Assembly: GCF_028698005.1 (NCBI RefSeq)
Contig: NZ_JAQVEJ010000007.1
Span: forward strand, 1 to 40,566
Length of the DNA: 40,566 bases
Direction: 5' to 3'
DNA from: Hydrogenophaga sp.
Lineage (GTDB): Bacteria > Pseudomonadota > Gammaproteobacteria > Burkholderiales > Burkholderiaceae_C
Position numbers and translations under genes: made by a program. This document shows positions 28,510-38,685 of the stretch, piece after piece (position 1 is the stretch's first letter; each line of letters starts with the position of its first letter). The notes below the pieces were generated by a model. The model worked only from the letters and a program-made list of their open reading frames with translations. It did not search any database and had not been told where the DNA came from.

Positions 28510-28830
28510 ATGAACAAGATTCGTAAGGGCGATGAAGTCATCGTGATCGCCGGCCGCGACAAAGGCAAGCGCGGCAAGGTGCTGCTGCGTGCAGCCGAAG
28601 ACCGTGTGGTCGTCGAAGGCGTGAACATCGTCAAGAAGCACGCCAAGCCCAATCCCATGAAGGGTGTGACCGGTGGCATCGTCGAGAAGACCATGCCCAT
28701 CCACCAGTCCAACGTGGCCATCTTCAATGCGGCCACCGGCAAGGCTGATCGCGTGGGTATCAAGGCGCTGGCCGATGGCAAGAAGGTCCGCGTCTACAAG
28801 TCCAGCGGCGAAGAAATCAAGGTGGCATGA
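28510..28830 (+). CDS. rplX: Ribosomal protein uL24
   Basis: 106 residues. [20 protein letters not shown] is the KOW motif, followed by [19 protein letters not shown]. uL24 initiates 50S assembly by binding the 5' end of 23S rRNA. GAGG precedes the ATG; it is 9 bp after rplN. Its stop overlaps an ATG that could start rplE two codons early. Confidence 0.98.
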   Translation: MNKIRKGDEVIVIAGRDKGKRGKVLLRAAEDRVVVEGVNIVKKHAKPNPMKGVTGGIVEKTMPIHQSNVAIFNAATGKADRVGIKALADGKKVRVYKSSGEEIKVA

Positions 28831-28832
28831 CC

Positions 28833-29372
28833 ATGGCACGCTTTCAAGACATCTACCGCGACAAGATCGCTCCCGCGCTGACCGAGAAGTTCGGCTACAA
28901 GTCGCCCATGGAGGTGCCGCGCATCACCAAGATCACCCTGAACATGGGTGTGAGCGAAGCCGTGGCCGACAAGAAGGTGATGGACAACGCCGTCGCCGAC
29001 CTGACCAAGATCGCCGGTCAGAAGCCTGTCGTCACCAAGGCCAAGAAGGCCATCGCCGGTTTCAAGATCCGCGAACAGCAGCCCATCGGCTGCATGGTGA
29101 CGCTGCGTGGCGCCCGCATGTATGAATTCCTGGACCGTTTCGTCACCGTGGCCCTGCCGCGGGTGCGTGACTTCCGTGGTATTTCCGGCAAGGCATTCGA
29201 TGGCCGTGGCAACTACAACATCGGTGTCAAGGAACAGATCATCTTCCCCGAGATCGAGTACGACAAGGTCGACGCCCTGCGTGGCCTGAACATCTCCATC
29301 ACGACGACCGCCAAGACCGATGACGAGTGCAAGGCACTCCTGGCGGGTTTCCGTTTCCCGTTCAAGAACTGA
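28833..29372 (+). CDS. rplE: Ribosomal protein uL5
   Basis: 179 residues. [40 protein letters not shown] and the ending [13 protein letters not shown] identify uL5, the 5S rRNA-binding protein of the central protuberance. I use the ATG at 28833, which gives the family length; an ATG at 28827 overlapping the rplX stop would add Met-Thr. Confidence 0.97.
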   Translation: MARFQDIYRDKIAPALTEKFGYKSPMEVPRITKITLNMGVSEAVADKKVMDNAVADLTKIAGQKPVVTKAKKAIAGFKIREQQPIGCMVTLRGARMYEFLDRFVTVALPRVRDFRGISGKAFDGRGNYNIGVKEQIIFPEIEYDKVDALRGLNISITTTAKTDDECKALLAGFRFPFKN

Positions 29373-29380
29373 GGTGGCGC

Positions 29381-29686
29381 GTGGCTAAGCAAGCACTACT
29401 CCAACGTGAACTCAAGCGCGAAAAGCTCGCCGCCAAGTTCGCCAAGAAATACGCCGAACTCAAGGCTACCGCCAACGATGCCAAGCGTTCTGATGAAGAG
29501 CGCGACGCCGCCCGTCTGGCGCTGCAGAAGCTGCCCCGCAACGCAAACCCGACCCGCCAGCGCAACCGCTGCGAGATCACCGGTCGTCCGCGTGGCACGT
29601 TCAACCACTTCGGCCTCGGCCGTGCCAAGGTCCGTGAAATGGCCTTCGCCGGCGAGATCCCCGGTGTGACCAAGGCCAGCTGGTAA
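29381..29686 (+). CDS. rpsN: Ribosomal protein uS14
   Basis: 101 residues from a GTG start (GAGGTG 4 nt before). [40 protein letters not shown] and the ending [11 protein letters not shown] identify the long, zinc-free form of uS14: the CxxC pairs of the short type are absent. Thus 30S assembly through this copy is independent of zinc. Confidence 0.97.
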   Translation: MAKQALLQRELKREKLAAKFAKKYAELKATANDAKRSDEERDAARLALQKLPRNANPTRQRNRCEITGRPRGTFNHFGLGRAKVREMAFAGEIPGVTKASW

Positions 29687-29704
29687 GCCCTAGGAGAACC
29701 ACAA

Positions 29705-30100
29705 ATGAGCATGAGTGATCCTATCGCTGACATGTTGACCCGCATCCGCAACGCGCAGATGGTCGAGAAGACCACCGTGTCGATGCCGGCATCCAAACTC
29801 AAGGCTGCGATTGCCAAGGTCCTGCAGGACGAAGGCTACATCGATGGCTTCAAGGTGAAGAACGAGGGCGGCAAGAGCGAACTCGAGATTGCCCTGAAGT
29901 ACTATGCCGGCCGCCCCGTGATCGAGCGCATCGAGCGCGTGAGCAAGCCGGGCCTGCGCGTCTACCGCGGCCGTGACGCCCTGCCCCAGGTCATGAACGG
30001 TCTGGGCGTGGCCATCGTCACCACCCCCAAGGGCGTGATGACCGATCGCAAGGCCCGTGCCGACGGCGTCGGTGGCGAAGTGCTGTGCTACGTCGCCTGA
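29705..30100 (+). CDS. rpsH: Ribosomal protein uS8
   Basis: 131 residues starting [20 protein letters not shown], with the C-terminal [20 protein letters not shown]. In E. coli uS8 binds 16S rRNA helix 21 and also represses the spc operon through an mRNA mimic near rplE; I cannot identify that mimic with confidence here. AGGAG lies upstream at a good distance. Confidence 0.98.
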   Translation: MSMSDPIADMLTRIRNAQMVEKTTVSMPASKLKAAIAKVLQDEGYIDGFKVKNEGGKSELEIALKYYAGRPVIERIERVSKPGLRVYRGRDALPQVMNGLGVAIVTTPKGVMTDRKARADGVGGEVLCYVA

Positions 30101-30124
30101 TGCGGGCATTGAGGAGAAACTGAA

Positions 30125-30658
30125 ATGTCACGTATTGGTAAGCAACCGGTTGCCGTCCCCGCCGGGGTCGAGGTAGCCGTCAAGGACGGGCTGGTCAACG
30201 TCAAGGGTTCGCTGGGCGCATTGAGCCTGGCCGAAAATGCCCTGGTCAAGATCGAGAACAACGCTGGCGTGCTCACGTTCACGCCGGCCGACGAATCGCG
30301 TGAGGCCAACGCCATGTCGGGCACCATGCGCCAGCTGGTGAACAACATGGTCACGGGCGTGAGCAAGGGTTTCGAGAAGAAGCTGACCCTGCTGGGCGTG
30401 GGCTTCAGGGCCCAGGCTCAAGGCAACAAGCTGAACCTGAACGTCGGCTTCTCGCATCCGGTCGAAATCGAGATGCCCGCCGGCATCAAGGCCGAGACCC
30501 CGACGCCGACCGAGGTCGTCATCAAGGGCGCTGATCGTCAGCGCGTGGGCCAGATCGCTTCCGAAGTGCGCGGCGTGCGCCCCCCGGAGCCCTACAAGGG
30601 CAAGGGCATCCGCTATGCGGATGAGAAGGTCGTGATCAAGGAAACCAAGAAGAAGTAA
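30125..30658 (+). CDS. rplF: Ribosomal protein uL6
   Basis: 177 residues. [40 protein letters not shown] and the ending [20 protein letters not shown] are diagnostic for uL6, which lies near the factor-binding site of the 50S subunit. GAGGAG precedes the ATG. Confidence 0.98.
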   Translation: MSRIGKQPVAVPAGVEVAVKDGLVNVKGSLGALSLAENALVKIENNAGVLTFTPADESREANAMSGTMRQLVNNMVTGVSKGFEKKLTLLGVGFRAQAQGNKLNLNVGFSHPVEIEMPAGIKAETPTPTEVVIKGADRQRVGQIASEVRGVRPPEPYKGKGIRYADEKVVIKETKKK

Positions 30659-30669
30659 GGATCAGGATC

Positions 30670-31035
30670 ATGCTGACGAAAAAAGAGCAACGCCTGCGCC
30701 GTGCCCGCCAGACGCGTATCCGTATCGGGCAGCAGGGAGCTGTTCGCCTGACCGTGAACCGCACCAACCTGCACATCTATGCCAGCGTCATCTCCGGCGA
30801 TGGCACCAAGGTGCTGGCCACTGCCTCCACCGTCGAAGCCGAGGTGCGCAGCCAGATTGGCGCCGCCGGCAAGGGCGGCAACACCGCCGCCGCTGCCCTG
30901 ATCGGCAAGCGCATTGCCGAGAAGGCCAAGGCCGCCGGCATCGAGAAGGTCGCCTTCGATCGCGCCGGTTTTGCCTACCACGGCCGTGTCAAGGCCCTCG
31001 CCGATGCGGCTCGTGAAGCCGGTCTGCAGTTCTGA
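30670..31035 (+). CDS. rplR: Ribosomal protein uL18
   Basis: 121 residues. [20 protein letters not shown] and the ending [20 protein letters not shown] identify uL18, the 5S rRNA-binding partner of uL5. AAGGATC precedes the start, 11 bp after rplF. Confidence 0.98.
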   Translation: MLTKKEQRLRRARQTRIRIGQQGAVRLTVNRTNLHIYASVISGDGTKVLATASTVEAEVRSQIGAAGKGGNTAAAALIGKRIAEKAKAAGIEKVAFDRAGFAYHGRVKALADAAREAGLQF

Positions 31036-31053
31036 TCAGACGGGATACACAAA

Positions 31054-31572
31054 ATGGCTAAATTTCAGGCTAACGTGAAGAACGAAGCGAACGACGACGG
31101 TCTGCGCGAAAAGATGATCGCGATCAACCGCGTGACCAAGGTGGTCAAGGGTGGTCGTATCCTCGGTTTCGCCGCGCTGACCGTGGTCGGCGATGGCGAC
31201 GGCCGTGTCGGCATGGGCAAGGGCAAGGCCCGCGAAGTGCCCGTGGCCGTGCAAAAGGCCATGGAGCAGGCCCGCCGCAACATGATCAAGGTGTCGCTCA
31301 AGAGCGGTTCCCTGCACCACGCCGTTCACGGTGAGCATGGTGCCTCGCGCGTCATGATGTTGCCCGCCTCCAAGGGTACCGGCATCATTGCCGGCGGCCC
31401 GATGCGCGCCGTCTTCGAAGTGCTGGGCGTGACCGACGTCGTGGCCAAGAGCCACGGCTCGAGCAACCCCTACAACCTGGTGCGCGCCACGATGGACGCA
31501 CTGAAGAATTCGACCACGCCTGCCGAGATCGCTGCCAAGCGCGGCAAGTCGGTCGAGGAAATTCTGGGCTGA
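31054..31572 (+). CDS. rpsE: Ribosomal protein uS5
   Basis: 172 residues. The N-terminal double-stranded RNA-binding fold contains [20 protein letters not shown] and [20 protein letters not shown]; the C-terminal part ends [20 protein letters not shown]. uS5 is involved in decoding accuracy and mRNA unwinding at the 30S entry. Start chosen at [13 protein letters not shown]. Confidence 0.98.
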   Translation: MAKFQANVKNEANDDGLREKMIAINRVTKVVKGGRILGFAALTVVGDGDGRVGMGKGKAREVPVAVQKAMEQARRNMIKVSLKSGSLHHAVHGEHGASRVMMLPASKGTGIIAGGPMRAVFEVLGVTDVVAKSHGSSNPYNLVRATMDALKNSTTPAEIAAKRGKSVEEILG

Positions 31573-31583
31573 TTGGAGCGACC

Positions 31584-31766
31584 ATGACCACCCCAACCAC
31601 CGTCAAGATCCAGCTGGTTCGCAGCCCCATCGGCTGCAAGCAGTCGCACCGCGACACCATTCGCGGCCTGGGCCTGCGCAAGCTCAACAGCGTGAGCGAG
31701 CTGCAGGACACCCCGGCCGTGCGCGGCATGATCAACAAGGTCAGCTACCTCGTCAAGGTGCTGTGA
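31584..31766 (+). CDS. rpmD: Ribosomal protein uL30
   Basis: 60 residues, the normal size. [20 protein letters not shown] and [20 protein letters not shown] are diagnostic of uL30. It sits between rpsE (11 bp) and rplO (29 bp) as in most bacteria. Confidence 0.97.
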   Translation: MTTPTTVKIQLVRSPIGCKQSHRDTIRGLGLRKLNSVSELQDTPAVRGMINKVSYLVKVL

Positions 31767-31795
31767 ACACGGCACCCGGTAAGGACACACAAGCC

Positions 31796-32230
31796 ATGGA
31801 ACTCAACACCATTCAACCCGCAGCCGGCGCCAAGCACGCTGCGCGCCGTGTCGGCCGCGGCATCGGCTCCGGCCTGGGCAAGACCGCCGGCCGCGGTCAC
31901 AAGGGCCAGAAGTCGCGCTCCGGTGGCTACCACAAGGTGGGCTTCGAAGGCGGCCAGATGCCGCTGCAGCGTCGTCTGCCCAAGCGCGGCTTCAAGTCGC
32001 AGACCCTGCGCTTCAACGCCGAGGTGACCCTGGCGCAATTGAACGCCCTGGACGTGGCCGAGGTCGACGTGCTGGCGCTCAAGCAGGCAGGCCTGGTCGG
32101 CCAGCTGGCCAAGCGCGTGAAGGTCGTCAAGACCGGTGAGATCACCCGCGCCGTCACCCTCAAGGACATCGCCGCGACGGCAGGTGCCAAGGCTGCCATC
32201 GAGGCGGCTGGTGGCTCCGTGGCTGCCTGA
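31796..32230 (+). CDS. rplO: Ribosomal protein uL15
   Basis: 144 residues from MELNTIQPA, the usual family start; a longer in-frame ATG at 31763 overlaps rpmD and is unlikely. [20 protein letters not shown] and [20 protein letters not shown] are the uL15 signatures. It binds 23S rRNA during late 50S assembly. secY follows after 26 bp. Confidence 0.97.
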   Translation: MELNTIQPAAGAKHAARRVGRGIGSGLGKTAGRGHKGQKSRSGGYHKVGFEGGQMPLQRRLPKRGFKSQTLRFNAEVTLAQLNALDVAEVDVLALKQAGLVGQLAKRVKVVKTGEITRAVTLKDIAATAGAKAAIEAAGGSVAA

Positions 32231-32256
32231 TCGGCTTAACGACGCAAAGGCACTCT

Positions 32257-33570
32257 GTGGCAACCGGCTCCACGACTCTGGCCAAGGCGGGCAAGTACGG
32301 CGACCTGCGTCGCCGGTTGATCTTCCTGCTGATGGCGATGGTCGTCTACCGCATCGGGGCGCATATCCCGGTGCCGGGAATCGACCCGGCCCAGCTCGAG
32401 CAGCTCTTCAAGGGGCAGCAGGGCGGCATCCTCAGTCTGTTCAACATGTTCTCGGGCGGTGCGCTCTCGCGCTTCACCGTCTTTGCGCTGGGCATCATGC
32501 CGTACATCTCGGCATCGATCATCATGCAGTTGATGACCTACGTGGTGCCCACGTTCGAGCAGTTGAAAAAGGAAGGGGAAGCCGGGCGCCGCAAGATCAC
32601 CTCCTACACGCGCTACGGTACGCTGGCACTGGCGATCTTCCAGGCCATGGGCATCGCCCTGGCTCTCGAAGGTCAGGCGGGCCTGGTCATCAGTCCCGGC
32701 CTGGGCTTTCGTATCACTGCGGTGGTCAGCCTGGTGGCAGGCACCATGTTTCTGATGTGGCTGGGTGAACAGATCACCGAGCGTGGTCTGGGCAACGGCA
32801 TCTCGCTGCTGATCTTCGCGGGTATCGCGGCCGGTCTGCCGAGCGCCGTCGGTGGTCTGCTGGAGCTGGTGCGCACCGGTGCCATGAACATCCTGGTGGC
32901 CCTGTTCATCATCGTCCTGGTGGCGGTGGTGACCTGGTTCGTGGTGTACGTGGAACGCGGTCAGCGCAAGATTCTGGTGAATTACGCACGCCGCCAGGTG
33001 GGCAACAAGGTCTATGGTGGCCAGTCGTCCCACCTGCCGCTGAAGTTGAACATGGCTGGCGTGATTCCGCCGATCTTTGCCTCGTCCATCATCCTGTTGC
33101 CGACCACCATCGTCAGCTGGGTGAGCTCCGGTGACTCGACCCGGTGGTTGCGTGACATCGCCTCGGCGCTGTCGCCTGGCCAGCCGATCTATGTCGGCCT
33201 CTATGCTGCAGCGATCATTTTCTTCTGCTTCTTCTACACGGCCCTGGTGTTCAACAGCCGGGAGACAGCCGACAACCTGAAGAAGAGCGGCGCGTTCATC
33301 CCCGGTATTCGGCCGGGAGACCAGACGGCACGCTACATCGACAAGATCCTGCTGCGGCTGACGCTGGCTGGTGCCATCTACATCACCGCTGTCTGTCTGT
33401 TGCCCGAGTTCCTGATCCTGAAGTACAACGTTCCCTTCTATTTCGGTGGCACCTCGCTGCTGATCATTGTGGTGGTGACGATGGACTTCATGTCCCAGGT
33501 GCAAAATTACATGATGTCCCAACAGTACGAATCACTGTTGAAGAAGGCGAATTTCAAAACCACCCTCTGA
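32257..33570 (+). CDS. secY: Preprotein translocase subunit SecY
   Basis: 437 residues from GTG. SecY forms the protein-conducting channel of the inner membrane. Ten membrane helices are visible; landmarks include [20 protein letters not shown], the [20 protein letters not shown] region, [20 protein letters not shown] and [23 protein letters not shown] at 32257 gives the expected [20 protein letters not shown] start. It is followed by infA after 8 bp. Confidence 0.97.
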   Translation: MATGSTTLAKAGKYGDLRRRLIFLLMAMVVYRIGAHIPVPGIDPAQLEQLFKGQQGGILSLFNMFSGGALSRFTVFALGIMPYISASIIMQLMTYVVPTFEQLKKEGEAGRRKITSYTRYGTLALAIFQAMGIALALEGQAGLVISPGLGFRITAVVSLVAGTMFLMWLGEQITERGLGNGISLLIFAGIAAGLPSAVGGLLELVRTGAMNILVALFIIVLVAVVTWFVVYVERGQRKILVNYARRQVGNKVYGGQSSHLPLKLNMAGVIPPIFASSIILLPTTIVSWVSSGDSTRWLRDIASALSPGQPIYVGLYAAAIIFFCFFYTALVFNSRETADNLKKSGAFIPGIRPGDQTARYIDKILLRLTLAGAIYITAVCLLPEFLILKYNVPFYFGGTSLLIIVVVTMDFMSQVQNYMMSQQYESLLKKANFKTTL

Positions 33571-33578
33571 GTGCCATC

Positions 33579-33797
33579 ATGGCCAAGGACGACGTTATCG
33601 AAATGCAGGGCGAGGTGATCGAAAACCTCCCCAACGCCACCTTCAGGGTCAAGCTCGAAAACGGGCACGTGGTCCTGGGGCACATTTCCGGCAAGATGCG
33701 GATGCACTACATCCGGATCCTGCCGGGGGACAAGGTCAAAGTGGAGCTCACGCCTTATGACCTCACCCGGGCGCGGATTGTGTTCCGCACCAAGTGA
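33579..33797 (+). CDS. infA: Translation initiation factor IF-1
   Basis: 72 residues, an S1-type OB fold. [40 protein letters not shown] and the ending [12 protein letters not shown] are diagnostic. It blocks the A site during 30S initiation. Located between secY and rpmJ, as is common in beta- and gammaproteobacterial relatives that place infA here. Confidence 0.97.
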   Translation: MAKDDVIEMQGEVIENLPNATFRVKLENGHVVLGHISGKMRMHYIRILPGDKVKVELTPYDLTRARIVFRTK

Positions 33798-33841
33798 CAG
33801 GTCATCTGTCGAACGTATCTGGAAGTATTTAGGAGAAGACT

Positions 33842-33955
33842 ATGAGAGTTTCGGCTTCGGTCAAAAAAATGTGCCGCAACTGTAAGATCATCCGTCGCAA
33901 GGGCGTGGTGCGCATCATCTGCACCGACCCGCGTCACAAACAGCGTCAAGGCTGA
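33842..33955 (+). CDS. rpmJ: Ribosomal protein bL36
   Basis: 37 residues: [20 protein letters not shown] and then [17 protein letters not shown]. The C-x2-C, C and H zinc ligands are all present, so this is the zinc-binding (C+) form. AGGAG lies 7 nt before the ATG. It is 44 bp after infA and 17 bp before rpsM. Confidence 0.98.
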   Translation: MRVSASVKKMCRNCKIIRRKGVVRIICTDPRHKQRQG

Positions 33956-33972
33956 GCCTTTAGAGGACCCAC

Positions 33973-34338
33973 ATGGCACGTATTGCAGGTATCAACATTC
34001 CGCCACACAAGCATGCTGAGATCGGCCTGACCGCCATCTTCGGCATCGGGCGTACCCGTGCTCGCAAGATCTGCGAAGCTGCCGGCATCGAGTACAGCCG
34101 GAAGATCAAGGACCTGACCGACGCCGAGCTCGAAAAGGTGCGCGACCAGGTTGGCCAGTTCACCATCGAAGGTGACCTGCGCCGCGAAACGACGATGAAC
34201 ATCAAGCGCCTGATGGACATCGGCTGCTACCGCGGCTTCCGCCATCGCCGCGGCTTGCCGGTGCGTGGCCAGCGCACCAAGACCAATGCGCGCACGCGCA
34301 AGGGTCCGCGCAAGGCTGCCCAGTCGCTGAAGAAATAA
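33973..34338 (+). CDS. rpsM: Ribosomal protein uS13
   Basis: 121 residues. [40 protein letters not shown] and the basic tail [20 protein letters not shown] identify uS13, which contacts the P-site tRNA and 50S bridges. It begins the alpha-operon block after rpmJ. Confidence 0.98.
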   Translation: MARIAGINIPPHKHAEIGLTAIFGIGRTRARKICEAAGIEYSRKIKDLTDAELEKVRDQVGQFTIEGDLRRETTMNIKRLMDIGCYRGFRHRRGLPVRGQRTKTNARTRKGPRKAAQSLKK

Positions 34339-34357
34339 AAGGGTTTGAAGGATTTCC

Positions 34358-34759
34358 ATGGCTAAGCAACAATCCAGCGCCGCCGCCCGTGTCCGCAAGA
34401 AGGTCCGCAAGAACATTGCGGACGGCATTGCCCACGTGCACGCCTCGTTCAACAACACCATCATCACCATCACCGACCGCCAGGGCAACGCTCTGTCCTG
34501 GGCGTCGTCGGGTGGCCAGGGCTTCAAGGGTTCGCGCAAATCGACCCCCTTCGCTGCCCAGGTGGCATCCGAAATGGCTGGCCGCGCCGCCATGGAACAA
34601 GGGATCAAGAACCTGGACGTCGAGATCAAGGGTCCTGGCCCGGGTCGCGAGTCGTCCGTGCGCGCCCTGGGCGCCCTGGGCATCCGCATCACGTCCATCT
34701 CCGACGTGACCCCGGTGCCACACAACGGCTGCCGTCCGCAAAAGCGCCGCCGCATCTGA
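34358..34759 (+). CDS. rpsK: Ribosomal protein uS11
   Basis: 133 residues. [40 protein letters not shown] and the ending [16 protein letters not shown] identify uS11 of the 30S platform. Unlike E. coli, where rpsD follows closely, 189 bp separate it from rpsD here, and that spacer contains a terminator hairpin. Confidence 0.98.
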   Translation: MAKQQSSAAARVRKKVRKNIADGIAHVHASFNNTIITITDRQGNALSWASSGGQGFKGSRKSTPFAAQVASEMAGRAAMEQGIKNLDVEIKGPGPGRESSVRALGALGIRITSISDVTPVPHNGCRPQKRRRI

Positions 34760-34772
34760 TCTGAAGCGACAC

Positions 34773-34802
34773 TTGCCGTGGAGGATTCCCCCGCGGTAAA
34801 AT
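34773..34802 (+). promoter_or_regulatory. Putative internal promoter before rpsD
   Basis: TTGCCG (34773-34778), 18-bp spacer, TAAAAT (34797-34802): 4/6 and 5/6 matches to sigma70 consensus. The predicted start near 34809 lies about 11 bp before the terminator-like hairpin at 34820. A near-perfect hairpin (34776-34796) also lies inside the spacer of this promoter. Confidence 0.5.
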
Positions 34803-34819
34803 CAAAAGCTTTTTCGAGC

Positions 34820-34850
34820 GCCACCGCAGTCACGCTGCGGTGGCATTTTT
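34820..34850 (+). terminator. Intrinsic terminator/attenuator between rpsK and rpsD
   Basis: Perfect 10-bp stem GCCACCGCAG/CTGCGGTGGC with a 5-nt loop (TCACG), followed by ATTTTT. It is one of the two best intrinsic terminators in the window, yet it sits inside the ribosomal cluster 99 bp before rpsD. It could end the spc-rpsK transcript, or attenuate rpsD-rpoA-rplQ expression. Confidence 0.8.
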
Positions 34851-34948
34851 GCTAAGCCCACTGCCCCCGAGACATCGGAAGGCTCCCGCGATGGTGTCCC
34901 GCCTGCTGGCCGGACCCGGGTCGCGGCAGAAACGACAAGGAACCCAAC

Positions 34949-35572
<624 letters not shown>

Positions 35573-35579
35573 TTCCGTT

Positions 35580-35609
35580 CCCGGCACGCGCGGCCGCCGC
35601 GCGTCCGGG
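35580..35609 (+). other. Strong GC hairpin between rpsD and rpoA
   Basis: Outer arms CCCGG/CCGGG and inner arms ACGCGCGG/CCGCGCGT around a CCG loop form a 13-bp stem with a single bulged base. No T-run follows, so it may be an RNA processing or stabilising structure rather than a terminator. It lies 56 bp before rpoA. Confidence 0.5.
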
Positions 35610-35665
35610 CCATGCTCCGTCTGCCTTATCGGTGTAACGAGCCGAGGGAACTGAAGGAAGTCTGA

Positions 35666-36646
35666 ATGTTGAACAATCTGCTCAAGCCCAAAACCATCAA
35701 TGTCGAGCAAATCTCGGCCAACCGTGCGAAGGTGACCCTGGAGCCGTTCGAGCGCGGGTATGGTCACACCCTGGGCAACGCGCTGCGCCGTGTGCTGCTC
35801 TCCTCGATGGTCGGGCATGCCCCCACCGAGGTGACCATTGCGGGCGTTGTGCACGAGTACTCGTCGATCGACGGTGTGCAGGAAGACGTCGTCAACATGC
35901 TGTTGAACCTCAAGGGCGTGGTGTTCAAGCTCCACAACCGCGATGAGGTCACGCTGAGCCTGCGCAAGGACGGTGAGGGTGTCGTCACCGCAGCCGACAT
36001 CCAGACGCCGCATGACGTCGAAATCGGCAATCCCGAGCACGTCATTGCCACCCTGTCGCAGGGCGCCAAGCTGGACATGCAGATCAAGGTGGAAAAGGGT
36101 CGTGGCTATGTGCCGGGCAACCTGCGTCGCAGCGACGACACCCGTTCGCTGGGCCGCATCGTGCTGGACGCCTCGTTCTCGCCGATCAAGCGCGTGAGCT
36201 ACACCGTCGAAAGCGCGCGCGTCGAGCAGCGTACCGATCTGGACAAGCTGGTGCTGGAAATCGAGACCAATGGCTCCATCGGCCCGGAAGAGGCCGTGCG
36301 CGCCTCGGCCAAGATCCTGGTCGAGCAACTGGCGGTGTTCGCGCAGCTTGAAGGTGCCGAACTCGACTTCGATAACCAGGCGTCCCGCCCGGTAGAGAAG
36401 TTCGATCCGATCCTGCTGCGCCCGGTGGACGAACTCGAACTCACCGTGCGCTCGGCCAACTGCCTCAAGGCCGAGAACATCTACTACATCGGTGACCTGA
36501 TCCAGCGCACCGAGAACGAGCTGCTCAAGACCCCGAACCTGGGTCGCAAGTCGCTCAACGAAATCAAGGAAGTGCTGGCTTCGCGCGGTCTGACCCTGGG
36601 CATGAAGCTGGAAAACTGGCCGCCCGCCGGTCTGGACAAGCACTGA
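35666..36646 (+). CDS. rpoA: RNA polymerase alpha subunit
   Basis: 326 residues. The N-terminal assembly domain contains [20 protein letters not shown] and [20 protein letters not shown]. After a linker, the C-terminal domain carries [20 protein letters not shown] and [20 protein letters not shown], the surface that binds UP elements and activators. AAGGAAG precedes the ATG. It lies 93 bp after rpsD and 91 bp before rplQ. Confidence 0.98.
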   Translation: MLNNLLKPKTINVEQISANRAKVTLEPFERGYGHTLGNALRRVLLSSMVGHAPTEVTIAGVVHEYSSIDGVQEDVVNMLLNLKGVVFKLHNRDEVTLSLRKDGEGVVTAADIQTPHDVEIGNPEHVIATLSQGAKLDMQIKVEKGRGYVPGNLRRSDDTRSLGRIVLDASFSPIKRVSYTVESARVEQRTDLDKLVLEIETNGSIGPEEAVRASAKILVEQLAVFAQLEGAELDFDNQASRPVEKFDPILLRPVDELELTVRSANCLKAENIYYIGDLIQRTENELLKTPNLGRKSLNEIKEVLASRGLTLGMKLENWPPAGLDKH

Positions 36647-36737
36647 TCCGCCGATTGTCAACCCTCCGTCAATACGTCTGACGACCCCTCCCAGTACCTG
36701 ACACGGCTGGGGGCAAAACACTGAAAGGAAACTGAAA

Positions 36738-37133
36738 ATGCGTCACGGACACGGTCTGCGCAAACTGAACCGCACCAGCGAGCACCGCCAGGCGATGCTG
36801 CGCAACATGATGAACTCGCTGCTCACGCACGAGGTCATCAAGACCACCCTGCCCAAGGCCAAGGAGCTGCGGCGCGTGGTGGAACCCATGATCACCCTGG
36901 CCAAGGAGCCCACCGTGGCCAACCGCCGCCTGGCGTTTGACCGCCTGCGCGACCGCGACGTCGTGGTCAAGCTGTTCGACGAACTGGGCCCGCGCTTCAA
37001 GGCCCGTCCGGGTGGCTACACCCGCATCCTGAAGATGGGCTTCCGCGTGGGCGACAATGCCCCGATGGCCCTGGTCGAGCTGGTCGATCGTGCGGCAGAG
37101 GAAACGCCGGCGGAAGACGGCGAAAAAGCGTGA
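36738..37133 (+). CDS. rplQ: Ribosomal protein bL17
   Basis: 131 residues. [20 protein letters not shown] and [20 protein letters not shown] are diagnostic; ending [28 protein letters not shown] precedes the ATG. It closes the ribosomal/RNA polymerase cluster. The -10-like TATAAT of the downstream tRNA overlaps its stop codon. Confidence 0.98.
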   Translation: MRHGHGLRKLNRTSEHRQAMLRNMMNSLLTHEVIKTTLPKAKELRRVVEPMITLAKEPTVANRRLAFDRLRDRDVVVKLFDELGPRFKARPGGYTRILKMGFRVGDNAPMALVELVDRAAEETPAEDGEKA

Positions 37134-37139
37134 TATAAT
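37134..37139 (+). promoter_or_regulatory. -10 element of the tRNA-fMet gene
   Basis: A perfect TATAAT overlaps the rplQ stop codon region and lies 11 bp before the first tRNA base. The -35 region falls inside rplQ and is not a good match, so activity by itself is uncertain. Confidence 0.5.
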
Positions 37140-37150
37140 TTCAGTCTTGA

Positions 37151-37227
<77 letters not shown>

Positions 37228-37253
37228 ATAAAATCAAGCACTTAGCTTGTCTT

Positions 37254-37279
37254 AAAACCCGCCGCAAGGCGGGTTTTTT
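37254..37279 (+). terminator. Intrinsic terminator after tRNA-fMet
   Basis: Perfect stem AAAACCCGCC/GGCGGGTTTT with a GCAA tetraloop and a run of six T. It should terminate the tRNA and the upstream ribosomal transcript. Confidence 0.93.
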
Positions 37280-37283
37280 GTTT

Positions 37284-37432
37284 CTGTGTCGAGGTTTGTG
37301 ACGAGGTCTGTGCCGTCACAAGAGGCCCGTTTTGGTTTGTGACCTTTGGGCAGATGGATACAGGTCGCAGATTTAGTGACCGTTGGGCATCTCTTTTTGC
37401 GCTGAAGCTGTGTCGACCCTACCTCGTCACAA
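37284..37432. repeat. Cluster of direct and inverted repeats next to tRNA-fMet
   Basis: GGTTTGTGAC occurs at 37293-37302 and 37334-37343. GTCACAA, the inverse, occurs at 37315-37321 and 37426-37432. GTGACC-TTGGGCA repeats with one mismatch at 37339-37352 and 37376-37389. CTGTGTCGA repeats at 37284-37292 and 37408-37416. The 12-mer TTGTGACGAGGT (37296-37307) is perfectly inverted at 37421-37432. No gene is visible in 37280-37456. Such clusters are typical of recombinase or replication-protein binding sites, but no such gene is present in the window. Confidence 0.7.
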
Positions 37433-37456
37433 GGGGATTTGAGGCCATTGACGGTC

Positions 37457-38674
37457 CTAAGCCCTGACCGCCGGCACATCCTCCAGCCGCGTCGTGTACT
37501 GCGGTGTCCGCCTCTCCTGCTTCATGCCCCATGCCCGCACCGGTGCTGTCTGCCCGGTGGACCCCACATGGACGGTTCCTTTTCCGTAGCGCTGGTTGAT
37601 GACATCCATGGCCACCATCAGCCGTGACCGGTTCCGTGGTGTCTCAGCCTCATGCTCAGGCTCCAAGTCCAGCTCCTGCTGCTGGACGCTTGTTGGCTGA
37701 AGATCCACGAGGATGACCCCGGCCTTGATGAACCGGTAGCCCGGCAGGTACATCCGTCGCATGGCATCGGCTGCGGCGCCTGCGAGCAGCCGGCTGTCAT
37801 CCGTGGGTCTGCGCAGTGGCACCACCACACTGCGCGAGAGCTGGGGTCCTTGCCGATGCGGTGAGGTGTGCATGAACACCAGCAGTTCACGGGCTAGGCT
37901 GTTCTGCTTCCTCAGCTTCTCTCCCGCCCGGCTGGCGAACTCGCTGACCGCTTCGATCAGCGGCTCCAGTTCGGTCACCGGCTTGCCGAAGGAGCGGGTG
38001 CAGGCAATCTGCTGCTTGGGTTCTGGGGCATCGTCCAGATCCACGTAGGGCTGCCCCTGCAGCTCCCGAACCGTCTTCTCCAGCGTCACGTTCCAGCCAC
38101 GGCGGATGGTGGCCGGATCCATGCGCACCAGGTCCAGCACCGTCTGGATGCCGTGCTCCTTGAGCTGCTTGCCGATTCGCCGGCCCACGCCCCACACCTC
38201 GCCGACATCGGTGGCTTTGAGTACATCATCCAGATCCTGTGCCGGCAACGCGGCCAGGTTGCACACCTGCGCCAGTTCCGCCGGATAGCTGCCCGGCTTG
38301 CGCTCGGCGGTCTTGGCGATGTGGTTGGCCAGCTTGGCCAAGGTCTTGGTCGGTGCAATGCCAATACAGGTCGGGATGCCGATCCACTGCAGGATCCGGG
38401 CTCGGATCTTGTGTGCCCTGAGCACCAGGTCACCCGGCACCCCTTGCAGACCGATGAAGCTCTCGTCGATGCTGTAGATCTCCTGGGTGGGACCCAGGCC
38501 GGCGGCCAGGCTCATCATCCGGTCGCTCATGTCCCCATACAGGGTGAAGTTGGCCGACAAGGCCACCAGTCCCGCTTGCTGCTCCAGATGGCGGATCTGG
38601 AACCAGGGTGCGCCCATGCGGATGCCGAGGTCCTTGGCCTCGTTCGAGCGGGCAATGGCACAGCCATCGTTGTT
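37457..38674 (-). pseudogene. umuC: Y-family DNA polymerase UmuC, 5'-truncated
   Basis: Homology runs from NNDGCAIARSNEAKDLGIRM to the natural end QERRTPQYTTRLEDVPAVRA, about 405 residues. The catalytic pair is present in EIYSIDESFIG, and the helix-hairpin-helix and little-finger regions look intact (IACTRSFGKPVTELEPLIEA). The family's first ~30 residues, which hold the first catalytic Asp in the DGNSFYASCE-type motif, are missing. In-frame reading upstream of NNDGC gives QLGSFR and then a TAA stop (38693-38695), and no start precedes the homology; the first internal ATG is at 38617. No umuD lies upstream. It is therefore very probably non-functional as a polymerase. Confidence 0.85.
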
Positions 38675-38685
38675 TCTGAATGACC

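Noticed and set aside
37252-37479. 75-codon minus-strand frame between the tRNA terminator and umuC
   Set aside because: It reads through the terminator stem (ending NPPCGGF) and the repeat cluster; no protein-like pattern.
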